NCBI GenBank assembly: GCA_028565635.1
Contig: JAOXYB010022391.1
Span: 1-16,927, forward strand
Length of the DNA: 16,927 nt
Direction of reading: 5' to 3'
Origin: Phoronis ovalis
Lineage: Eukaryota > Phoronida > Phoronidae
The translations under genes were made by a program, and so were the position numbers. Of this stretch, positions 1 to 8,560 are shown one piece after another (positions within the stretch are counted from its first letter, which is position 1; each line of letters starts with the position of its first letter). The notes below the pieces were generated by a model, which was not told where the DNA came from, did not search any database, and saw only the letters and a program-made list of their open reading frames with translations.

Positions 1-243
1 AGTGCCACTGTGCGAGTAACATACCATGTAAATTTCAAATGGATATCACAATCCCTTCTTGAGATATCCCACTAACAATGAATTTGATGCGCTTGACGTG
101 GACGTCAGTCGGCCATTTTGGTTCTGAATGACCCCAAAATCTATAGGCTTCATTGTCAATATGCAAGTAATATAAGATTTAAGTTTCAAATGGATATCAC
201 ATTCCCTTATTGAGATATCTTGATAACAGTGAATCTGACGCGG
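1..243. repeat. Two copies of a 151-base-period repeat
   Basis: A segment around 9-92 is repeated at about 160-243 with an offset of 151 bases. The shared core is TTTCAAATGGATATCAC, then CCCTT, TTGAGATATC and AACA(A/G)TGAAT. The copies are roughly 80 percent alike by eye. The array may extend beyond the left edge. It lies in MSH6 intron 4. Confidence 0.75.
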
Positions 244-411
244 CGATTGCAGGGTAAATCCGAAGTACCTCCAGCCTACTGCTGGGGGTACAATAAATTG
301 GACCTTCATTAACAGAATCACTGTGTAACAACATGGAGACATTTGTCTATCTGCCGAATAAAGATCTGCTACTTGACTGCGACAAGGGCAGGCTGGAGCT
401 TTAAGCTTTAC
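244..411. other. MSH6 intron 4, 5' end
   Basis: Intron sequence after the donor at 411. It stays open in one minus-strand frame but looks repeat-like, with a small inverted repeat CCAGCctactGCTGG near 270-284. No convincing exon is visible. Confidence 0.5.
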
Positions 412-509
412 CTTCTTTTTTGCACTGTTGTCTTTCATTTCTTCATCTTCATAATTTTCTTTACTATTATCAGCTTCGCTGCTACCTGCTTCATTATCAA
501 AAATATCAT
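412..509 (-). CDS. MSH6: MSH6 exon 4 (acidic/basic linker)
   Basis: Acceptor TTCTATTTTGCAG|AT at 510-511 fits the phase of exon 3 (G|AT gives Asp). The exon reads DIFDNEAGSSEADNSKENYE, then DEEMKDNSAKKK, a low-complexity acidic stretch turning basic, as in the disordered MSH6 linker. I end it at AAG|GTAAAG (412|411), a near-consensus donor in phase 0. The open frame continues another 120 codons leftward, but from about position 300 it runs into repeat-like DNA, including the 151-bp repeat, and no longer looks like MSH6. The sequence is too disordered to be recognised alone, so the call relies on matching phase, strand, order and composition. The MutS domains lie beyond the left edge. Confidence 0.72.
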
Positions 510-1050
510 CTGCAAAATAGAAATTACATAATACCTGTACCTGCTTCTAAATATGATAGGTTCACATTCAAGGAAGTTATTTTTGCATACAAATATGTAG
601 TTAATTAGAGCAATAGTTTATATAAGTGGTTTTCATGCACTAATCACTTGAAGCTCTATAACAGTTTATTATTATTAAATAACATAGTAAAAAGCAAGTT
701 TAACCTTTTCTTGATAAGATACAATGCCAAGTTTTACAAATGCCCATCTCCTTTGTGTGGTGTTTTAAAGATAAATACACCCATTATTGCCTATTTTTAA
801 TGTTTTTGTACGCATATTTTTAAATACAATAAATTAAGCTTTTGAGAAAGAATTTTTGTAAATTTCTTAATTCTATAAGCGTTTTTTCGCATTTAAAAAA
901 TAAAAATAATTTGCCTCACTTGGCACGGGTAGCGCTGTTGTCACTTTTAGATTAGTGACATCAGTGGTTTTACAGCTGATAGCCAGCCATTTTTATAGAG
1001 CACGATTTCCAATAGATTACTTAGCTGTGAAAAATATCAATTATTATAAC
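510..1050. other. MSH6 intron 3, left part, no gene seen
   Basis: AT-rich sequence between the exon 4 acceptor and the THAP remnant. I see no exon or clear repeat. Positions 900-1010 are less AT-rich and could be the old 5' flank of the THAP gene. Confidence 0.5.
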
Positions 1051-1382
1051 TATGCCTCCGCGGGTAGGGGGTAAACTATGTGTTGCAGAGGGTGTAGTAG
1101 GACGTCCAAGGACAATGTAAGCATGCACGTGTTTCCGAAGGAGCAGAAAATACGGTAGAAATGGGTGAAGTTTGTGAACATGAAGCGTGCAAATTTTACT
1201 GCTACGAGTAGTGTTCTGTGTTCTACACACTTCAGCCCGGAATGTAATGTTACTCTGATTTCATGGTGCACTTTGACCACATAAGGGGAGGAAACGTTTT
1301 TTTAGTTCCTGGGAGCATCCCAACTATAGCGGCGGAACACAATGATACAGGAAAAGCACGGCAGCGACAATGGGGATCATAA
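1051..1382 (+). pseudogene. Broken THAP zinc-finger domain
   Basis: A decayed THAP (C2CH DNA-binding) domain lies in MSH6 intron 3, opposite to MSH6. A start-like ATGCCTCCG at 1051 opens a frame that must shift near position 1080. From 1081 the frame reads CCRGCSRTSKDNVSMHVFP, supplying the C-x2-C pair and the FP motif. An in-frame TAG at 1156-1158 follows. Next come KWVKFVNMKRANFT (the invariant Trp) and VLCSTHFSPEC (the C-x2-H pair). Near 1262 a second frameshift leads to MVHFDHIRGGNVFLVPGSIPTI, which ends in a form of the AVPTI motif that closes THAP domains. Two frameshifts plus a stop show it is not functional as THAP. THAP domains are common in P-element-like and other transposon proteins, so a transposon origin is likely. 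Confidence 0.8.
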
Positions 1383-2015
1383 CTATTGTAATGTAAGCCA
1401 TTAGCGAACATGAAGCCCGAACCCACAGCCAAAGATCTATGGCGAAAAACCAAAAAGATGCAAGTTTATTTCCAAAGTGTTGTATATCTTAGTCTTGTTC
1501 TATTGTAAAGCTCAGTTTAAACGAAGTAGTTGTATCAGTGTATGCATAATCCCAGTGAGATTACTTACCACATCAAATAATTCCCGCAGGAATTTAGATC
1601 TGACCCCGGGCCCAGACACATGTGTACTGTTCATGATATATTATAAAGAGGTTAAGAAGTTCATGATTTTTTAGACATTTTGCCTCATTTTTAGAATTAG
1701 GGTGTGTAAATGATCGGGGCTGCTCTGCATTTAATTGCACAGAGTAGGGGGCCTCGCCACCCATATATTTTTATCATTTTGATAGAGGCTAAGTGTTAAT
1801 TGTTATTTCTATGTATTGTCCCTTCCCTTCCTCTTCTACCACTACAAGCAAAAGAAATCTCATCTATTTGCATTGCTTACTTTGCACATACCTGGGACTA
1901 ATATGACTAAGTTTAATAGTTATAATAGCCACAGCACATGCATGATAAGTAAACTTTCCAAGTCTAAAATGTGTTATTATATTATTAAACTTAAAGTGTA
2001 TCAACATTGTTTCAG

Positions 2016-2164
2016 AGTCCTAATAGCAGCATTGCCCTTCAGTGAAAATGTTGGTCGTGACCAAGCTGTGGATGAGAATGGTGAACTGAAATACTCAATC
2101 ACTTCCCCTAAGTTTAAACAGGGTGGCTATTCTCTGAGAAAAGTGAAGGCAGCTCCTACATACG
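2016..2164 (+). CDS. Two-exon fragment, upstream exon (unknown family)
   Basis: This open stretch is bounded by acceptor-like CATTGTTTCAG (ending 2015) and a good donor TACG|GTATGT (phase 1). It encodes VLIAALPFSENVGRDQAVDE, then a lysine-rich part SPKFKQGGYSLRKVKAAPTY. It joins in frame to the exon at 2396. I do not recognise a named domain. The composition looks like genuine coding sequence rather than chance. It may be the C-terminal part of the gene whose N-terminal THAP domain lies broken 0.6 kb upstream on the same strand, or a separate element. Confidence 0.5.
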
Positions 2165-2395
2165 GTATGTTCAAATATAAATCCATGCCTACATTAGAAG
2201 TCTCGTCATTCTAACTGCTAATAAACCAACATGTATGCAATCTTGTTCTACTCTATTACTTAATACATTTGTATATTATACTTATAAATATGATACAGTA
2301 GTTGAAGAATTAATACATCATGCATAATAAAATGTATTTCAGTGGAATAAGAAAGTAACCGGAATTTATAAGAAATATTACGGATTTTTTTTCAG

Positions 2396-2586
2396 ATTAT
2401 GTTCATGAATTGATAATGCTGTCAGTCAACATATGTTCTAGAAGAGTCGACATATGTTCTAGAAGAATTTTGGTTAAAGACTTTGGATTGCCAGTCATTG
2501 CAACTCCTGCACCACTATGTGCTACATACAACCGTCCAGATAAAGCAACTGGTATTAACCAATTCGTCACTAGATTTGCTAACTAG
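2396..2586 (+). CDS. Two-exon fragment, last exon with stop
   Basis: Acceptor TTTTTTTTCAG|AT matches the phase of the exon ending at 2164 (G|AT gives Asp), producing KAAPTYDYVHELIML. The frame stays open to TAG at 2584-2586, with the tail IATPAPLCATYNRPDKATG then INQFVTRFAN. The intron would be 231 bases. A 21-base tandem duplication inside the exon keeps the frame and repeats the residues ICSRR. I do not recognise the family. The pattern of a DYVHEL helix followed by a PLCxxYxRPDK tail looks like a conserved C-terminus, possibly of a THAP-bearing mobile-element protein, but that is inference. Confidence 0.5.
2429..2470 (+). repeat. 21-base in-frame tandem duplication
   Basis: ACATATGTTCTAGAAGA occurs at 2429-2445 and again at 2450-2466, a period of 21 bases. 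The open frame is preserved across both copies. Confidence 0.9.
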
Positions 2587-4205
2587 TGCTAGGGTTTTGT
2601 TTTTGTAGACTTGTGTAAAATACATCAGCTAATATACCAGGTTGCTTTTTCAATAAGCCTTTGATTCACTGGGAGGTTGTAAAGTTCGTAACTATCGTGC
2701 ATTTCTGTCCGGCATGAAGAATCATTTAGTTCTCATAAAATTGTAATGTGTTACTTCTTAGTAATATGTCTTAACAATCAACGTATTGGGTAACTACTAC
2801 TGTTGAACTCTGTAAAACGTCTCTGTCCAGGATTTAGCAATGCTATGATTAGTATAGTATGTTCAACCAGCTTGTTGTCTTGGCATATTTCAGTTATGTG
2901 ATGTTCAATTTTGTTAACATGTGGTTCGATGTCTAGTCATTACAGCAGTAACACACTGTGGTATTTAACAAACATTACAGTATTTTGTAAATATTTTGCT
3001 CATTCTTGTGTCGTAAAGCCACTAGAAATTATTAGAAATATTGTCAAGTTATGTCAGTTGCACACAGTTGTTGCATAAGAAAGGTTAAGGAGCTTAGTGC
3101 TGGATATGTAATTGTAGATAAAACTTTGTTGTAAAGGCATTAAATATGTGATACTGCAATTTTTGTTTGTTATTTACACATCTGTCTAGTCACAATGCAG
3201 CATTTTCCCAGTGGCATACTGCAATTTAACAAAGTATTTTGTGTTGTACTTGTAAATATAAACAAATAAATATCCAATATAAAATAGCATAGTATTCATC
3301 TAACAATTTTATTACAAGTAATAAGATAAATAAAAATACAGGGTACTATTATAAATGTATCAAAGCTTCAGAATACAGGACCATGATATGATATTGTTTT
3401 ATTTCAAACTATAAAAGTTCATATAAAGTTAATTACAATAGTACTAAAAATAAACAAAGTGCTAGCTAAATACAGATCATAAATATACTTATAACTATGA
3501 ATATATACAATACTGACACTAACTAAATGAATATCTAACAAACTAATACAAGGATTTTCTCCAGTGACTAAGCAAAGGAGAAACAATAAAACATTCGCTG
3601 TTATAAACATTATAAATAATCGAATTGTGGTGATTACAAATTCTGAGTTTAAAACCAGACATATTTTTACGAAGTAAAGCAAAGAAGCTGGGAATATTGT
3701 AGAGCACAAAGTATTCGCTAGTACTAGTATTAATAGTTGAAATATTAAATAACATTCTGAATAGTTTTGGATATTTGAAACCCATATATTCAGGAGATTG
3801 AAACTTGCTTCTTATGATGGTAGTGGTACTCTAATCTTTTTTCCTAGGTATCCATATGTCCACCTGAGAAGTTGTCTATAGGCTGTGTATCGATATTTTC
3901 TGAAAAATGAATGAGTAATTTAGCAATCAGCAAATGAGGCCACTTATATAAATATTATTAATAGTTGATTGCACTGTTATGCAATCCCGAGTATTCCAGT
4001 ATTTGTTATATCTACACTTTAGCACTACTTGGCATTACGATTTACGTAGAGAGAAAGAAATAGCGATTAACATCAAACACACCTGCAACCGTAAAGCTCT
4101 CGACAAAATGCGGAGTGAGTTCGCTAAAATTTAGTTTCATAGCTAATTTATCTCTCCCGTAGATACCTACAACAAATCAGTTGCTAGTAATTAAAGAGTC
4201 CTTAC
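2587..4205. other. MSH6 intron 3, middle part, no firm gene
   Basis: AT-rich DNA with short random open frames that lack coding character. A possible poly(A) signal AATAAA near 3265 could serve the plus-strand fragment ending at 2586. A weak candidate second exon for the nested minus-strand gene lies at about 4080-4133 (acceptor TTTTAG|C, donor GCAG|GTGTGT), but its product matches nothing I know. Confidence 0.4.
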
Positions 4206-4432
4206 CAATCTTTATTTAAAAGATATTCTGTTCCTACTTTAAGGTCGTCCCCGACGGCGACAGCACCTTGCCATGTTTCGTCATCGTACTCTGGCTCGTA
4301 CAAGTACAGTAATTCTCCTGTTTCATCTTGATTAATATCAGATAAAGTCTCCCCGTCCTCTACTACTGCAAAACTTAGGTTAAGCTCGCTAAATTCAATA
4401 GATAACTCGCAGTCATCGTGTACAGAATCCAT
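4206..4432 (-). CDS. Candidate nested gene, first exon, acidic protein
   Basis: This open frame starts at an ATG in strong context (AGCATGG) and lies in MSH6 intron 3 on the same strand as MSH6. It reads 75 codons (MDSVHDDCELSIEF..., LLYLYEPEYDDETW..., LLNKD) and reaches a consensus donor GATTG|GTAAGG in phase 2. The last split codon, TG, would become Trp or Cys. Highly acidic N-terminus, a YLYEPE-like segment and a spliced ...NKDW(C) end resemble the leader of a family expanded in some marine invertebrates. In that family a WCxCGxC zinc-binding module, like the P2X7 C-terminus, follows. That comparison is from memory, and I could not find the module downstream. A perfect CRE lies 25 bases upstream. 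It may be a real nested gene, a mobile-element gene or a decaying copy. Confidence 0.4.
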
Positions 4433-4456
4433 GCTTGCTTTGGGTCAGTAAAACAA

Positions 4457-4470
4457 GTGACGTCACATGT
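4457..4470. promoter_or_regulatory. Palindromic CRE overlapping an E-box
   Basis: TGACGTCA (4457-4464), the full CREB/ATF consensus, is followed directly by CACATGTG (4463-4470), a palindromic E-box. It sits 25 bases upstream of the ATG at 4432, which suggests a promoter for the nested exon. Functional use is inference. Confidence 0.45.
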
Positions 4471-4707
4471 GTTTTGGTTTATTCAATCAGGAGACATAAC
4501 CCCAAATAAAAACAGTCATTTTATGGTAACAGAAAACGTAAAATGAATTTTTTTTCTTCATTTAATTATTCTATTGACAATAATGCATCATAATCCAAAC
4601 ATATTTCAATGTGTTTTGCTTTGTAAAAGAAGGGTATTTAGCTCTTTAAGCAAATATAAATATAATGTAATTAAACTGCTGCATGCAAGTGTTCTAAAGT
4701 AACAAAC

Positions 4708-4931
4708 CATCAAAATTGATGTCATCCAATTCCATAGCTTCTTCATTATTAGTATCATCTTCATCTGACGATGGTTGTAATTCAACAACTAATTTCATAC
4801 GTTCGTCCACAGTCATTTCCAGAGCTTTGTCTGCTTGTTTAGCACCTTTCCAACACTGAATATCTGAGGAATAATATGCACCTCCACGCTGGAAATCCTT
4901 AGACTCTGAACCAGAAAATGGTTTTACAAAC
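4708..4931 (-). CDS. MSH6: MSH6 exon 3 (PWWP end and acidic linker)
   Basis: Begins after acceptor TTGTTCTAG. Its first G completes Lys, then FVKPFSGSESKD closes the PWWP fold, followed by RGGAYYSSDIQ and KQADKAL. This is the same order as human MSH6, which has KPYTGSKSKE, GGHFYS and QRADEAL. The second half turns strongly acidic (SSDEDD, NNEEAMELDD), as expected of the flexible linker between PWWP and the MutS mismatch-binding domain. The exon ends at TTTGATG|GTTTGT (phase 1). Reading through would stop after four more residues, so splicing is required. The intron that follows is 4.2 kb and contains other coding remnants. Confidence 0.9.
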
Positions 4932-5226
4932 CTAGAACAAAAAAAAGAACATTTTTTAATAGTACAACAGCAATACTTCCCGGTAGAAAACACTATTTGC
5001 AATGATTAGTATAATCTTTGCACTCACTCCATAAAGCTGCATCAATGACTTAAGTGACAGAATATTTCTAAGCAAAAGGACTTTTTGACTCTTAGTCTAA
5101 ACTAAACATTGTTGACTTCATGATTGGAAACAGCAAACAAACCAAAATTATGAAGACAAGATAAGGATGCTGAAAATTAGCTAGTAATGATGACTGACAG
5201 ATACATATACATATTGAAAAACTTGC

Positions 5227-5401
5227 TTTGCATTTATCCAGGCTCGTGATGGAGGGTCATCAAAAAACTGTACATGAATCAGTGTTTTCTTTCTTGTCTT
5301 CAAATGAGTGTTTTGTGTAGGATGATTACATACTAAACTGGGCCACCATGGATAACCATCTAACTTCGCCCACATAATGTCGCCAACATTGGCTGGCACA
5401 C
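5227..5401 (-). CDS. MSH6: MSH6 exon 2 (PWWP domain)
   Basis: Encodes most of the MSH6 PWWP domain, a module that binds H3K36-trimethylated nucleosomes and brings mismatch repair to transcribed chromatin. Visible in order: GDIMWAKLDGYPWWPSLVCN with the defining PWWP core, then HVQFFDDPPSRAW, which matches the family pattern VQFFDDxPxRxW. The acceptor TTAATTACAG|GT at 5402-5403 is in phase 1 and completes Gly from exon 1. The 3' end is unusual. No GT donor gives the phase needed by exon 3 without deleting the conserved FFDD..RAW block. A GC donor (AA|GCAAGT, 5226-5221) gives phase 2 and joins to WINAKFVKPFSG, with the same W-to-KP spacing (nine residues) as human MSH6. I chose that end. Confidence 0.92.
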
Positions 5402-5827
5402 CTGTAATTAACAAAATAAATGTATAATACTTTAAGCCTGATGAAAGTTGCTGACTTTTACATAGCTGAGTAAAATCACGGACTTTTAGACAAATCATTT
5501 TTGGACTAGAGGTAAAAGGACAAACCACTTGCATTGAATGAACACTATGCATAGAAAAGTAGTCATGTTTGGTTGCCTTATATCGACAAAAGACAACTGA
5601 CCGAAAACAAAATTGACAACTAGGACATGAAGTTTCGGTGCATCTTGACTATCTATACTACTAAATCTCGAGTGTCCGTCTGTCCACCAAATATCTTCAA
5701 AACTATTACATGTAGAATCATGATCTTTTCACACATCGTAGATATCGACGATGGCTCGGGTTCCTCAAGTTTTGGGGTCAATCGGTAAACGGTATCATAT
5801 TTAATGGAGCATTTTTTTTTTGCCTGT

Positions 5828-5922
5828 GAGAGTCACGTGACATGACCTACATCTCTGTGCACGCCAACATCTGAGAGTCACGTGAACATGTTTGAACTCG
5901 GCCTCTCTGTGCACGCCAACAT
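5828..5922 (+). repeat. Duplicated block inside the Helitron
   Basis: GAGAGTCACGTGA at 5828 and 5873, and CTCTGTGCACGCCAACAT at 5853 and 5905, occur in the same order twice. This indicates a tandem duplication of about 45-50 bases with a small indel. Part of the edge (ATCGAGAGTATTT) recurs once more near 6077. Confidence 0.85.
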
Positions 5923-6460
5923 CGAGAGTATTTACCAATATAAAAAACCCACCGAATTACTTCTTTTGACGTTTGTTCAATTTTCAAAACTATTATGGCT
6001 TAGTACAAAAGTTAACATCTCACTCATAGTACATCATGTATTAAAAACAACAAAATAATAACCAACCGACATTTGCATCGAGAGTATTTTCTATCATGGA
6101 TACTCAATCATCAGACCAATTTTATCAACAAAATAATTAATGCAGTTCAAAATAAAAAGAATTACTTAAAATTTATTGAATTAAAACTCTTTACTTGATA
6201 ATTCTATCACATAAGTGTTCGAGGGTCTGTTTTAAGCATACCGCATATTGATGGTTCACATGTTTTTTCGGTGGCTAACCCGTAGCCTAGCCAACTTTCG
6301 CACTATGATTGGCTGTAAGTGACATGCCGTCATTCATTGATCAGTTCTTTTTTACTAGATATGAATTTACGATGAATGTTTCAGGAAATGAGTGATCGCA
6401 AGAAAAATCGTCCACCGTTTGCACGGCATAAATAAACGTGATTTTTATTTTCAATCCACC

Positions 6461-6513
6461 TAGCTCCTTTTGGTGGATTAAAAATGAGAGATTTATCATT
6501 CAGGATAAATCTC
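6461..6513. repeat. Two hairpins in the right part of the Helitron
   Basis: AATCCACC pairs with GGTGGATT across an 11-base loop. Next to it GAGATTTATC (6488-6497) pairs perfectly with GATAAATCTC (6504-6513) across a 6-base loop. Their role, if any, is unknown. Confidence 0.75.
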
Positions 6514-6631
6514 GCAAGCATTCGCACGACGTAAAAAATGGTAGATTAATCTTGTTTTATCGCGATATCCTAACACGGTATAATTAAGCCCGATGTTATC
6601 AAGATCCGTGGTTACCACGGGTACCGTCTAG

Positions 6632-6990
6632 TATCCTTATAAATTTATAAAGATTTCACTTTCTCATCATATAGTTCTATGAGGCGTTTAACTATGACAT
6701 CCATAAGAATTTCAATCTTGGGTCCAAATACATTTGAAAGGTTCACATATTATACTGCTTCTGATGTGTTCAATGTTCTAGCTGGATGTAACTTGTCTTT
6801 ACTTTTCTCAGGCTATTTATCCTGCTTTAATACTGTTATATAATAATGTACTGACATAATGAATAGTAAAGTCATATGCAAATTTTAAGAATATGCCTCA
6901 TGGCTTTGAGGTATTGAATGACAATCATCCCAACATATTTACATATCTATTGTTGAACTCAAATTTGTTCACATGATATTCTCATATGAG
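6632..6990. other. MSH6 intron 1 spacer, nothing recognised
   Basis: AT-rich intron sequence between the Helitron end and repeat copy A. No exon or structured repeat is seen. Confidence 0.5.
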
Positions 6991-7512
6991 TGTTCCTACT
7001 ACATGTATTCAATAATCCTGCATAACAAATTTAATCCACCTCTTTAACAGCATTAGCAACTGTAAGATAATACAGCTTAATCATTTCAGTGATACTGGTG
7101 TAATTAAAGTGATAGGATGTGTGAAATTGAAATAACCATTATAAATAATTCGGGGTTTTGTCCAACATATTAAATCAAAATTCACCAATCTAAAATAAGC
7201 TCAAATATATTTTACAGATGCTATATGGTTCAAACATTATATTATTATGTTATAACATAACATAAAAATATCTCAAATGTTATAAAAATGGGAAATAACA
7301 AATTTAAAAATAAGGGGCGAGCAAAAATTTATTTTCTGATGAAAATCAAGACCCAGGAATTAAGCTCAGCTTCCAATACTAAAGGTACTGCAGCCAGCTT
7401 TCAGTCCCAGCTTCTCTAAAATAGGGGATGTAGATTCCCTGAAGTAAGAAATAAATGGTCCATTGCATGTGTTCTTGTAGCTTATGCTGTCACGTGACTC
7501 TAGTTATATATA
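6991..7512. repeat. Diverged direct repeat, copy A
   Basis: Copy A shares a long series of matching blocks, in the same order, with 8561-9119. Examples are CTACATGTATTCA, TCCTGCATAA, CTCTTTAACAGCATTA, CCATTATAAATAATT, TTTATTTTCTGAT, AAGCTCAGCTTCCAA and TAGTTATATATA. Neither copy shows coding sequence. It is probably two copies of one interspersed repeat, or an old local duplication. Confidence 0.85.
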
Positions 7513-8236
7513 AAGTTTGCAGATCTGAGAAAAAATTTATGATTTAATATAGATGAGATAGAGATAAAATAACTGATGATTAGAAATTTACAAACTGAAT
7601 ATTTTCCCTCAAAATCCTTGTTTCATAATTATTATTTAATTTTTTTTTATATAATTTTTACAATTTACAAAAAACTGAAAATATTTGCTTTCAACATTTT
7701 TAAAGGGAAAAAATAAATTAAAACGTATCAAATATGTAATCTTAAATAATAAATCTGAAGTTCTGTCGATGGGTATTAACACAAAATTAAATAGCTAATA
7801 AACAAGTACCAGTATGCAAATATCAAACACCTGAGATGGTAAGGACCTAGTTTGTTACATATAAAGCTAGGCGTGTTTAAGGTCATCAAATTGCTATTTC
7901 TAAATGGTGACGACTTGGTGAGAAGAAACGACACTAATTCTGTATCTGTGCCTGATGTGGAGTGTATAGAGAAAGTTGAATCAGAAATGGCAAGATTCAT
8001 TGTATAAAAAACACTCAGCAATAGTAGCTTTTTGTGAAGTTGTTTAGGTTACAAGTTTTGTGGTTTTAATGAACATTGTACACCTTGTGCTAAATTGAAT
8101 CACTCATTTACAAAGATTACCCTATATCACTTAAAATACAGTCTATCCCAAAAATTAAAAGTAATTATGATGCAGTTATAACTTTTGATATATTTTTTAT
8201 GACAGTTCTCCATTCATGTAGAATCCGTACAGGGCA
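7513..8236. other. MSH6 intron 1 spacer with a weak plus-strand open frame
   Basis: Very AT-rich. The plus-strand frame 7843-8007 has no ATG at its start but ends LVRRNDTNSVSVPDVECIE, KVESEMARFIV, stop. It looks more protein-like than its surroundings. I do not recognise it and see no firm splice acceptor, so it is at most a candidate exon or remnant. Confidence 0.3.
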
Positions 8237-8386
8237 ACCAGCAGAATAACATTGGCCCAATATTTTGTAGCCAACGTTACCGAGTACATTGGACCAATGT
8301 TGGTCCAACGTTAGCAAAATTACATGCGCTCAATGTTGATAGCCAACGTTGGATCAATGAGCTTGACAGGTGCACGCTTGCTGGGT
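8237..8386. mobile_element. Short GTTGGACCAA-type palindromic element
   Basis: About 150 bases built of near-palindromic words: TAGCCAACGTT, ACATTGGACCAATG, TTGGTCCAACGTT, AGCCAACGTTGG. They are bracketed by ACCAGCA on the left and TGCTGGGT on the right, an imperfect inverted pair. It is consistent with a MITE. I found no clear target duplication, so the exact ends are uncertain. Confidence 0.6.
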
Positions 8387-8560
8387 TTGAAGCCTTACAG
8401 GCGCAAATACAACGGGGTTTCCACTGTTTTCTAGAAGACAAAAACTACATGAAAACTCTATGAAGTTCCTGACCATTTTTTTGGCCAGATGCAGTTTCTT
8501 TATTCCTTATTTGCTGTACATGGTATGATCCTGGATTAACTAATCTGAATATGTTAATCA

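Larger units (their letters stand above)
5652..6631 (+). mobile_element. Non-autonomous Helitron, 980 bp
   Basis: The left end TCTATACTACTAAATCTCGAG starts with TC after a host A. The right end is CTAG before a host T. Seven bases before the CTAG lies a perfect hairpin: CCGTGG (6606-6611), loop TTA, CCACGG (6615-6620). TC...hairpin...CTAG inserted between A and T is the diagnostic Helitron structure. No long open frame for a Rep/helicase is present, so it is a non-autonomous copy moved by an enzyme encoded elsewhere. It lies in MSH6 intron 1. Within it are two smaller hairpins (around 6460-6480 and 6488-6513) and a duplicated block at 5828-5922. Confidence 0.85.

Noticed and set aside
46-411. 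Continuation of the MSH6 exon 4 frame (reads VKLKAPACPCRSQ and onward)
   Set aside because: A near-consensus donor lies at 412|411. The downstream part runs through repeat DNA and does not resemble MSH6.
1050-1453. Three minus-strand frames over the THAP region
   Set aside because: They are shadows of the plus-strand THAP remnant, which has the diagnostic residues.
3419-3785. Two overlapping minus-strand hydrophobic frames
   Set aside because: Their composition is what AT-rich DNA gives by chance. There is no signal, domain or splice pattern.
4080-4133. Second exon for the nested gene
   Set aside because: Splice signals fit the phase, but the short product lacks the expected cysteine motif, so I could not support it.
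5181-5226. Direct read-through of PWWP exon 2 to the stop at 5181
   Set aside because: It would end the protein inside the PWWP domain, while the rest of the domain is intact in exon 3.
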